Below are positions 7,702 to 14,391 of a stretch of DNA of 19,334 bases, piece after piece. A program made the translations under genes and the position numbers. Position 1 is the first letter of the stretch. Every line of letters begins with the position of its first letter. Below the pieces are notes generated by a model, which saw only the letters and a list, made by a program, of their open reading frames with translations, made no database searches and was not told the origin of the DNA. Source of the stretch: JANOGU01 sp964499865. Its GTDB lineage: Bacteria; Pseudomonadota; Alphaproteobacteria; Rhodobacterales; Rhodobacteraceae. The stretch covers positions 1-19,334 of the forward strand of contig CAZCPY010000055.1 of NCBI GenBank assembly GCA_964499865.1, read 5' to 3'.

Positions 7702-10700
7702 CACCCGCGCCTCGTGCGCCTTGAGCGTCAGCCGCGCCCCGGGCCAGGCGGTGCCGCCCGCAAGGTCGGGGAACAGCGCGCAAAGCTCGGCCCGCGCCTC
7801 GTCCGCCATCCCGGCCAGCACCGCGCCGCCGGGCTGGAAGCTTTCGGTCCAGGCACCTTCGGCCTTGATCACCTCGTGGCCATCGCACATCACATGCAGG
7901 TAGCTGACCGCCCGCGGCGCGGCCCGCGTGATGCCGGGGCGGCCGACCAGGTGCACGGCGGCCACCAGCACCTCGGCCTCCCCGAACAGCATCTCGGCCC
8001 GCGGGCCCGCCACCAGCATACGGTGCTGCGGCGAGACGGCCATGTCGCGCGCAGGCACACCCGGCCCCAGCGCGCCCCGCGCGATCCGCACCGGCGCAAG
8101 CGCCGGGCGCAGCACCAGATCCGCCGGCGTCAGGTCGCGCCGCCCGCACCAGACCAGAGCACGATACCCGTTGTCGCGCGTCAGCACGCGGTCGCCGGGC
8201 CGAAGCGTCTCGACCGGCCGCGGCCCGCGGTCGGTGGCGATGCGTGTGCCGGGGGTGAAGCAGGGAATGACCTTCTCGATTTCCGTGAAGGTCATCGTGC
8301 CCGCGACGGTCATGTCGGGGTTGTAGAAGGTGATCGTCCCCGCCTCGGGATCCGTCGGATCGTACACGACATCGGTGAAGGTCTTGCCCCAGGCCGTCAG
8401 GTCCAGGGTGTCGAGGTCGCCGTTGCCGGGATCTTCGCCGCCCGTGGCCACATCGCCTGCGCCGCCCAGGACCGTGTCGTTGCCGGTGCCGCCGTCCAGG
8501 CGGTCGGCGCCGGTGCCGCCGTCCAGCAGGTCCGCGCCCTGCCCGCCGGACAGGCTGTCGCCGTCGGCGCCGCCGTAGAGCCTGTCGTTGCCGGCGCCGC
8601 CGAAGACCGAGTCGGCGCCTTCGTCGGCGAGGATCTGGTCGTTGTCGGCCCCGCCATCCAGCGTGTCCGCCCCGGTGCCGCCGTACAGCGTGTCGTCCCC
8701 GGCCTCGCCCAGAACGCTGTCGTTGTCGGCCCCCGCGTATACGCTGTCGTTGCCGGTGCCTGCGGTGATGCTGTCGGCGCCCTCGTTGCCGTCGATGTAA
8801 TCGGCGCCGTCGCCGCCCGACAGGCTGTCGCCGCCCAGGCCGCCGCCCAGCGTGTCGTTGTCATCCCCGCCCGTCAGCGTGTCGACCCCGTCGCCGCCGA
8901 ACAGCCAGTCGGCTCCCGCCGCCCCGTCGAGCGAATCGTCGCCCGTCCCGCCGTCCAGCGAATCGTTGCCCGCGCCGCCGAAGACGCGGTCGTCTTCCGA
9001 ACCGGCAAAGACCGTGTCGTTGCCGATGCCGCCGTCGATGCTGTCGGCGCCCTCGTTGCCGTCGATGTAGTCGGCGCCGTCGCCGCCCGACAGGCTGTCG
9101 GCCTCGAGCCCGCCCCCCAGCGTGTCGTCGCCCGCGTCGCCCAGGACCGTGTCGCGGCCCGCACCGCCGAACAGCGTGTCGTTTTCCGTCCCGCCGTCCA
9201 GGCTGTCGTTGCCGTCGCCGCCCTCCAGGCTGTCGGTGCCGGTGCCGCCCGACAGGCTGTCGGTGCCGGCGCCGCCGAACAGCCGGTCGTTGTCGGCCCC
9301 GCCCAGAAGCGTGTCGTTGCCCACCCCGCCCGAGATGGTGTCGTCGCCCGCGCCGCCGTCGACCGAGTCGTTGTCGGCAGGTTGCGTGCGGAACTGGATG
9401 TCCGACACGCGGATCGCCTGCTGGGCGTTGGCGAGGTCGGTGTATTCGATGGTGAAATAGGCGACCGGCCCGGCAATGGTGAACAGCGCCGATCCGGCGA
9501 CGCTGTCGGGCGCGATCGCCCCGCCGGTCGCGGTGACGGTGCCGCCCGTCGCCGTCAGGCCGGCCGAGCTTTCGGTGGCGGTGACCGCAATCTCGTTGCC
9601 GTTCGCGTCATAGGCCCGCACGATCACCTGGTCGGTGAACCCCGACCGGTCGATGTCGGACACGCGGAAGGCCACATCGGTGACCGCGTCCTGATAGCCC
9701 GAACCGGCGATGGCTGCGAAGTCGACCCGCACCATGCCGACGGCATTGGTCCCGCCATCCGCGGGGCGGTAGAATTCGGCGCTGGAGTTCGGGTTGAAGG
9801 TCTCGCCCGGGCTGGTGTAGATCGGCGCCTCGCGTTCCCCCAGCGACCCGTTGCCGGTGGATTCCACGGTGAAGGTCTCGCCCGTGACCGAAGGCGTGAA
9901 GGTCATCGAGACGTTGATGCCGCCGGTGTCCTGCGAAAAGCCGCCCGCAAGGTTGGTCTCGTCGGCGCCTGCCTGGGTCCAGTTGAAGTCGAGCGATGCG
10001 GGCGCGCTGGTCGCAGGGCCGGCGTCGATCTGGTCGGCGCCGTCGCCGCCGGTGATCGTGTCGTTGCCGAGGTTGCCGGCGATCGTGTCGGCGCCCGCGC
10101 CGCCCGCGATCACGTTGGCGCCCGCGTCGCCGGTCAGGTTGTCGGCCGACCCGCCGCCGGTGATGTTCTCGAACATCGACAGCGTGTCGGTGCCTTCCGC
10201 GCCCGAGGCGCCGTTGGTGGCGAGGTTGACGGTGACGCCGCCGGTCGCGTTGGAATAGTCGACCGTGTCGACCCCCGTGCCGCCGGACAGGCTGTCGTTG
10301 CCGGTGCCGCCCTCGATGGTGTCGGCGCCCGCGCCGCCGCTGATCGTGTCGGCGCCCGCGCCGCCGCGCAGGATGTTGTTGCCGCCATCGCCGGTGATGT
10401 TGTCGTTGCCCGACCCGGTGATGACATTCTCCACCCCCGAGATCTGGTCGGTGCCCTCGCCCGTGGCCTGGTTCGACCCGGCGGCCAGGTTGACCACCAT
10501 CGCTGCGGTCACCGTGGCATAGCTGACGGTGTCGTTGCCGTTGCCGCCCTGGATCGTGTCGTTGCCGGTGCCGCCGAAGAACAGGTCGTCGTCATCGCCG
10601 CCGAACAGCCCGTCCGCGCCGCTGCCGCCGATCAGCGTGTCGGTGCCGGTGCCGCCATAGAGCGAGTCCGCGTTGTTGCCGCCGTCGAGCGAATCGTTCC

Positions 10701-10863
10701 CCGCCTGACCGTTCAGCGTGTCGTTGCCATCGCCGCCGAACACCGTGTCGTTGCCGTCCTGCGCGTTGACGACATCGGCGCCGCCGAAGGCGTTGATCAG
10801 GTCGCCCGCATCGTTCGATCCGGTCAGCGTTTCGCCGCTGCCGGAGCCGTTGATCGTCGCCAT
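7687..10863 (-). CDS. RTX calcium-binding repeat protein with C-terminal Hint domain (1058 aa)
   Basis: A large acidic protein, predicted to be secreted. Glycine/aspartate-rich nonapeptide repeats (GGxGxDxLx) fill about residues 22-113, 147-283 and 498-806; each repeat is expected to bind Ca2+ and form a parallel beta-roll. A beta-rich block (about 285-495) with no recognised family interrupts them. The C-terminal Hint_2-type (Hedgehog/intein) domain starts at VIPCFTPGT, with Cys868 as candidate nucleophile, and continues through LRPGDRVLTRDNG, SPQHRMLV (His947) and SYLHVMCDGHEV. There is no N-terminal signal peptide. MATINGSGSGETLTG is the natural start; an upstream in-frame extension to 11070 is arginine/proline-rich and noncoding in character. 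The ribosome-binding site is poor. It is a paralogue of the gene behind it and overlaps the nucleotidyltransferase gene by 15 bp at its 3' end. Confidence 0.92.
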   Translation of the reverse strand: MATINGSGSGETLTGSNDAGDLINAFGGADVVNAQDGNDTVFGGDGNDTLNGQAGNDSLDGGNNADSLYGGTGTDTLIGGSGADGLFGGDDDDLFFGGTGNDTIQGGNGNDTVSYATVTAAMVVNLAAGSNQATGEGTDQISGVENVITGSGNDNITGDGGNNILRGGAGADTISGGAGADTIEGGTGNDSLSGGTGVDTVDYSNATGGVTVNLATNGASGAEGTDTLSMFENITGGGSADNLTGDAGANVIAGGAGADTIAGNLGNDTITGGDGADQIDAGPATSAPASLDFNWTQAGADETNLAGGFSQDTGGINVSMTFTPSVTGETFTVESTGNGSLGEREAPIYTSPGETFNPNSSAEFYRPADGGTNAVGMVRVDFAAIAGSGYQDAVTDVAFRVSDIDRSGFTDQVIVRAYDANGNEIAVTATESSAGLTATGGTVTATGGAIAPDSVAGSALFTIAGPVAYFTIEYTDLANAQQAIRVSDIQFRTQPADNDSVDGGAGDDTISGGVGNDTLLGGADNDRLFGGAGTDSLSGGTGTDSLEGGDGNDSLDGGTENDTLFGGAGRDTVLGDAGDDTLGGGLEADSLSGGDGADYIDGNEGADSIDGGIGNDTVFAGSEDDRVFGGAGNDSLDGGTGDDSLDGAAGADWLFGGDGVDTLTGGDDNDTLGGGLGGDSLSGGDGADYIDGNEGADSITAGTGNDSVYAGADNDSVLGEAGDDTLYGGTGADTLDGGADNDQILADEGADSVFGGAGNDRLYGGADGDSLSGGQGADLLDGGTGADRLDGGTGNDTVLGGAGDVATGGEDPGNGDLDTLDLTAWGKTFTDVVYDPTDPEAGTITFYNPDMTVAGTMTFTEIEKVIPCFTPGTRIATDRGPRPVETLRPGDRVLTRDNGYRALVWCGRRDLTPADLVLRPALAPVRIARGALGPGVPARDMAVSPQHRMLVAGPRAEMLFGEAEVLVAAVHLVGRPGITRAAPRAVSYLHVMCDGHEVIKAEGAWTESFQPGGAVLAGMADEARAELCALFPDLAGGTAWPGARLTLKAHEARVLLAA
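8767..9100 (-). repeat. Internal 270-bp (10-repeat) duplication within the RTX array
   Basis: Bases 8767-8830 and 9037-9100 are identical over 64 positions except one (A8800/G9070). They encode the shared segment DSLSGGDGADYIDGNEGADS at protein positions 589-608 and 679-698. The offset is exactly 270 bp, i.e. 90 residues or ten nonapeptides, as expected from unequal recombination within the repeat array. Confidence 0.85.
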
Positions 10864-10993
10864 GGCTGCTTCGCACCCCGCACCCCGCAGGCCCGGGGCG
10901 CGTTCTGCGCCCGTCCCCGCGCGACAGGGATCGGCCCGCAAGCCGGATTTTCTGTGGTGCGCCCGTGCCATGGGGCGGCGAATTCGAGGTAAG

Positions 10994-11004
10994 TTTGCGG
11001 CAAA
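10994..11004. repeat. Small palindrome upstream of the RTX-Hint gene
   Basis: The sequence TTTGC-G-GCAAA is a perfect odd palindrome lying about 130 bases before the start codon of the 1058-aa RTX gene. It is part of a 14-base element also found, with three mismatches, upstream of the second RTX gene (13813-13826). It may be an operator; this is inference. Confidence 0.3.
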
Positions 11005-11014
11005 CCCAACGGAA

Positions 11015-11062
11015 ACGGGGGCCCTTGCGGGGCCCCCGTCCCTGCCGCCCCGTCGGGGCGGC
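11015..11062 (-). terminator. Double-hairpin terminator after the 806-aa RTX-Hint gene
   Basis: Reading in the direction of the upstream gene, an 8-bp stem (11055-11062 with 11044-11051, 3-nt loop) is followed by a 10-bp perfect stem (11030-11039 with 11015-11024, 5-nt loop), then TTTCC. The strong GC stem followed by a short T-run fits intrinsic termination 40-65 bases after the stop codon, and would separate the two RTX genes into distinct transcripts. Confidence 0.65.
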
Positions 11063-11080
11063 GGCTGCATAACCCTTGGA

Positions 11081-13501
11081 TCAGACGCGCAGCAGCGCGG
11101 CCTCGTGCTTCTTCAGCGTGCGGCGGGCGGCGGTATAGCTGCCCAGGCCCTCGATGGTCTTGAGCTCGGGGAAAAGCTCGAAGATTTCCTGCCGCTGCCC
11201 GTTGCCCATGCCCTTGAGCGTGTAGTCGCCGGGCTGGAAGCTTTCGGTCCAGGCGCCGTCGGCCAGCACGACCTCGTGGCGTTCGAACATGAAGTGCAGG
11301 TAGGTGACGCCCGCGCTTTCGATGCCCATGACGCCGCGGCCCGACACCAGATGCTTGGCCGCGACCAGCACCTCGTGGTCCTCGAAATACAGCGCGGTGC
11401 GGTCGTTCGCCACCAGCATGCGGTGGTTGGGCGACACGATCATGTCGCGCTCCGGCAGTCCCTCGCCAAGCGACCCCTTGCGGATCAGCACCGGCTTAAG
11501 GTGCGGGTTCGCCTGCAGGTTGCCCCAGTCGAGGTGCTTCGACCCGGTCCAGGCGATTTCCTGGATGCCGTTGTCGCGGGTGACGACCTTGTCGCCGGCG
11601 CGCAGCTCCTCCACCGGGATTTCGCCGCGCGGCGTGGCGATCAGCGTGCCGGGGGTAAAGCAGGGGATCACGTTCTCGATGTTGACGAAATCCAGCGTCC
11701 CCGTGGGATTGCCGTCGGCGTCGAGGAAGGTGACCGTCCCGTTTTCCGGGTTGTCGTCAGCATAGACGATCGACAGCGGGCCCGATCCGCGCAGGTCCAG
11801 CGTGTCGAAGTCGTCGCCGCCTTCGTTGCCGTCCACCTGGTCGTTGACGCCGTTGCCGCGCACGTCCACGACGATCAGGTCACGGTCGGCGCCGCCATAG
11901 ACGCTGTCGGCCCCCTCGCCGCCGCGCAGCGTGTCGTTGCCGCGGTTGCCGTAGAGGTCGTCCTCGTCGACGCCGCCGTCGATGACGTCGTTGTCGAAGC
12001 CGCCGTAGATCGTGTCGTCGTCGTCGCGGCCATAGATCGTGTCGGCGCCCAGGCCGCCGTAGATCAGGTCGGTGTTGTTGTCGGTGACCAGATCGCCCGC
12101 CGCGTCGGGAATGTTCACCGCCTCGGGGAAGCTGTCGTCCAGGCCGCCGTAGATCAGGTCATCGCCCGACTTGCCGCGGATCTCGTCGGCGCCCTCGTTG
12201 CCGACGACGGTGTCGTCGCCGAGGCCGCCCGAGATCGTGTCGTTGTCGAAGCCGCCGTCGATGTCGTCGTTGTCGGCGCCGCCGAAGATCACGTCGCGGT
12301 CGTCGCCGGTGCGGATGGTGTCGTCGCCATACCCGCCATAGACGGTGTCGAGGTCGTTCAGCGGATCGGCGTCGGCCGGGTAGAGGCCCGGATAGCCCAG
12401 ATCGGGCAGCGGGTTGGCGCCGCCGGTGACGATGCTGTCGTCGCCCTGCCCGCCACGCACGCTGTCGCTGCCCGACCCGCCGGTCAGGTCGTCGTCGCCG
12501 GTGCCGCCGCTCAGCGTGTCGTCGCCCGACCCGCCAAGCGCCTCGTCATTGCCCGCGCCGCCGGACAGGCTGTCGTCGTCGGTGCCGCCCGACAGGCGGT
12601 CGTCGCCCTGCTGGCCATAGATCGTGTCGCTGCCCGACGACCCCGCGGCCCGGTCGTCGCCGGTGCCGCCGTAGACCAGGTCGTTGCCGTCGCCCGCCTG
12701 GATCGTGTCGTTGCCGTCAAAGCCGAAGATGCGGTCGTCGTTGGGCCCCGGGTCCAGCAGCGCGTCGCCGTTGTCGACGAAGTCGCCATCGGGGTCGCCC
12801 GCATAGTCGCCGTCGATCAGGTCGTCGTCGTCGGTGCCGAAGACCAGGCCGTCACGGTCGTCCGGAACGTTGTCGACGCTGTCGGAGATCTGGAAATACT
12901 CGACCGAGCCTTCCAGGTAGGCGTTGAGGTTGTTCAGCAGGAAGGGGTCGGAATTCGACTGCCCCGCGCCGATCATCCAGGTCTGGTTCTCGCCGCCCTG
13001 GTCCATCGTCAGCCCCGGGGGGGTGTCGGACGTCGCCGAGGCGCCGGTCGTCGCGTTCTCGATCGACAGGTAGCCGCCTTGAGCCTGGTCCCAGGAATAG
13101 GTCAGCGTGATGTCGTCGCCCGGGTTCACGAAGCCCGCGTCGGTGGAATAGGTGAAGCTGCCCGCGGTGCTTTCGTGGGTGACGGTGATCGACCCGTCGG
13201 CGTTCACCTCGGCGCGGTAGCCGCCGTCGGTGGTGCCGGTGCTGTCGCGCGAGACGATGGTGTTCGGACCGTCGCCGTTGTGCTCGGCCTGGCTGAACTG
13301 GATTTCCAGCGTGCCGCGGTCAAGCTGGAACGCGGGGTCCGAGAAGATCTTGACCTTGTCGTTGATGCCGTCCAGCACCGCCTGCCCGCCGGTCGAGGCC
13401 GCGCCGTCGGTGTAAAGCCCGTTCTGGGCGCCATTCCCCAGCGCGCTGTCGGCGGCGTTGGGGACAGTGTCCGTCAGGTCATAACGTGCAATAACCGGCA
13501 T
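11081..13501 (-). CDS. LamG-like / RTX repeat / Hint domain protein (806 aa)
   Basis: The second large RTX protein. Residues 1 to about 210 form a concanavalin-like (LamG-type) beta-sandwich, recognisable from NGLYTDGAA, GTLEIQFSQ and SVEYFQISDS, probably a carbohydrate- or surface-binding module. RTX nonapeptides (GGxGDDTIxG type) fill about 218-545, with two non-repeat inserts near 360-385 and 452-475. The C-terminal Hint_2 domain begins at VIPCFTPGT (Cys614) and carries SPNHRMLV (His693), TYLHFMFERHEV and GAWTESFQPGDY, closely matching the neighbouring paralogue. MPVIARYDL is chosen as start because GAGGA lies 8 bases upstream; the longer frame to 13627 has no such site. No signal peptide is seen. 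A type I secretion route is likely from the RTX family, but no transporter is nearby. Confidence 0.92.
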   Translation of the reverse strand: MPVIARYDLTDTVPNAADSALGNGAQNGLYTDGAASTGGQAVLDGINDKVKIFSDPAFQLDRGTLEIQFSQAEHNGDGPNTIVSRDSTGTTDGGYRAEVNADGSITVTHESTAGSFTYSTDAGFVNPGDDITLTYSWDQAQGGYLSIENATTGASATSDTPPGLTMDQGGENQTWMIGAGQSNSDPFLLNNLNAYLEGSVEYFQISDSVDNVPDDRDGLVFGTDDDDLIDGDYAGDPDGDFVDNGDALLDPGPNDDRIFGFDGNDTIQAGDGNDLVYGGTGDDRAAGSSGSDTIYGQQGDDRLSGGTDDDSLSGGAGNDEALGGSGDDTLSGGTGDDDLTGGSGSDSVRGGQGDDSIVTGGANPLPDLGYPGLYPADADPLNDLDTVYGGYGDDTIRTGDDRDVIFGGADNDDIDGGFDNDTISGGLGDDTVVGNEGADEIRGKSGDDLIYGGLDDSFPEAVNIPDAAGDLVTDNNTDLIYGGLGADTIYGRDDDDTIYGGFDNDVIDGGVDEDDLYGNRGNDTLRGGEGADSVYGGADRDLIVVDVRGNGVNDQVDGNEGGDDFDTLDLRGSGPLSIVYADDNPENGTVTFLDADGNPTGTLDFVNIENVIPCFTPGTLIATPRGEIPVEELRAGDKVVTRDNGIQEIAWTGSKHLDWGNLQANPHLKPVLIRKGSLGEGLPERDMIVSPNHRMLVANDRTALYFEDHEVLVAAKHLVSGRGVMGIESAGVTYLHFMFERHEVVLADGAWTESFQPGDYTLKGMGNGQRQEIFELFPELKTIEGLGSYTAARRTLKKHEAALLRV

Positions 13502-13509
13502 CTCTCTCG

Positions 13510-13514
13510 TCCTC
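13510..13514 (-). promoter_or_regulatory. Ribosome-binding site that sets the start of the 806-aa RTX-Hint gene
   Basis: On the minus strand GAGGA stands 8 bases before the ATG at 13501, with purine-rich GAGAGAG in between. The alternative start 126 bases upstream has no comparable site. Confidence 0.65.
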
Positions 13515-13980
13515 GCGTTGCAGGACCGGAACAGACCGGCCCGCTGGTTCCCTCGGTCGGCCGCCGCGTCGCCGCGACAGGCCCGTTCGACGCCGACCGA
13601 AGGGTCGGTGTGCTGCAGGCCCGCCAAACGGGGTGAACGCGGGGGAACGCATCCGGACAGCCCTTACCGGTCCGCCAGGGCGGTCGTCCGGCTTCAGGTC
13701 GTCGAAACGGCAGCAGTCCTCTCGCAACGGCGCCCTGCGGCGCCCCACACTCCGGTCGGCCGCCCCCACGGCCCATGTCTTCCCAGAAAGACCCCTTCTG
13801 ATTACCTTCCGTTAAGCCTGCCGCAAAGGGGAAAAACGGCGGGAAGGGGTCGGCCCTGTGGCAGCGGTGCCCCGATCCGGTCACATTGCTGCGGCGCAGA
13901 ATGCCCCCCGGACGACGGACTGTTTCCCGAATGCGCAGGGCAGCGGTCCTGCCGGAGGCCGCAAACCCCCGATTTTCCGC

Positions 13981-14011
13981 GGGGAAGCCGGGGGGAAGCC
14001 GGGGGGAAGCC
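13981..14011. repeat. Period-11 tandem repeat, nearly three copies of GGGGGGAAGCC
   Basis: Copies lie at 13981-13989 (partial), 13990-14000 and 14001-14011 and are identical where complete. The repeat is in noncoding DNA and likely arose by slippage; no function is evident. Confidence 0.8.
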
Positions 14012-14245
14012 GGTCAGCGGCCCATGCCGCCGCTGCGGATTGTCCACGAGCCGGAAACAGCGCCGCGACGGCCTGCGCCATTAACTGCGTTCCACGTTTT
14101 CGGCCACTTCCCGCCGCAGTTGCGGGCGCCCTGTTGCCTCGCCCGAACCAATCCCACGGGCGACGCAGCTTCGGCCACGCGCAGGCGACGATCCGGGTTA
14201 ACGCAGCCGAATCATGTCAAATTTTCGGCGCAGCAGAACGGTGGC

Positions 14246-14268
14246 AAAAAGGGCGGCAGGCGCTGCCC
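14246..14268 (-). terminator. Intrinsic terminator of tRNA-Thr
   Basis: In the tRNA direction, an imperfect stem (14268-14262 with 14257-14251, one A-C mismatch, 4-nt loop) is followed at once by TTTTT (14250-14246). It begins a few bases after the CCA end of the tRNA. A shorter perfect 5-bp stem is an alternative fold. Confidence 0.7.
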
Positions 14269-14272
14269 GCGA

Positions 14273-14348
14273 TGGTGCCCCCAGAGGGACTTGAACCCCC
14301 GACCCCCTGATTACAAATCAGATGCTCTACCGGCTGAGCTATGGGGGC
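14273..14348 (-). tRNA. tRNA-Thr (anticodon TGT)
   Basis: The minus strand folds as a complete cloverleaf: 7-bp acceptor stem GCCCCCA/TGGGGGC, D-arm GCTC/GAGC, anticodon stem TCTGA/TCAGG with loop TTTGTAA, T-arm GGGGG/CCCTC with loop TTCAAGT, discriminator A and an encoded CCA (14275-14273). The anticodon TGT at loop positions 34-36 reads ACA (and, with wobble, other ACN) threonine codons. It is 76 nt with CCA. It lies 43 bp after the permease stop, with its own terminator downstream. Confidence 0.96.
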
Positions 14349-14357
14349 ACGCCTGCG

Positions 14358-14386
14358 GTCGTAGTCCCGCCCGCGCCGCCGTGCAA
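14358..14386 (-). promoter_or_regulatory. Possible sigma-70-type promoter of tRNA-Thr
   Basis: On the minus strand TTGCAC (14386-14381) and TACGAC (14363-14358) are separated by exactly 17 bases and placed 9 bases before the mature tRNA 5' end. Both hexamers match consensus only in part, so the spacing and position carry the call. Confidence 0.4.
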
Positions 14387-14391
14387 GCCCG

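Larger units (their letters stand above)
13502..14245. other. Gene-poor region (about 740 bp) between the RTX-Hint gene and tRNA-Thr
   Basis: I find no credible gene here. Open frames on both strands are short, Arg/Pro-rich and partly antisense to the tRNA. As the leader and promoter region of the RTX gene it is unusually long. It contains an element TAAGCCTGCCGCAA (13813-13826) resembling one upstream of the other RTX gene, a near-palindrome TTACCTTCCGTTAA (13802-13815), a period-11 tandem repeat (13981-14011) and a perfect minus-strand -35-like TTGACA (14215-14220) without a convincing -10. Confidence 0.6.

Noticed and set aside
8400..10800. CRISPR-like regular repetition
   Set aside because: The 27-bp period is the codon image of RTX nonapeptides; there are no spacers between constant repeats and no cas genes.
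10864..11070. N-terminal extension of the 1058-aa RTX protein
   Set aside because: The extra 69 codons are Arg/Pro-rich and cover the terminator of the upstream gene; the typical RTX N-terminus begins at 10863.
7714..13636. Very long plus-strand open frames (over 900 codons each) opposite the RTX genes
   Set aside because: They are complements of GC-rich 27-bp repeats, which rarely form stops. Their products are Val/Ala/Arg-rich with no domains, whereas the minus strand gives clear RTX and Hint motifs.
14273..14348. tRNA-Thr as an integration site, with the RTX genes as a genomic island
   Set aside because: No integrase is present, no direct repeat of the tRNA 3' end was found in the window, and RTX gene composition follows the local GC-rich background.
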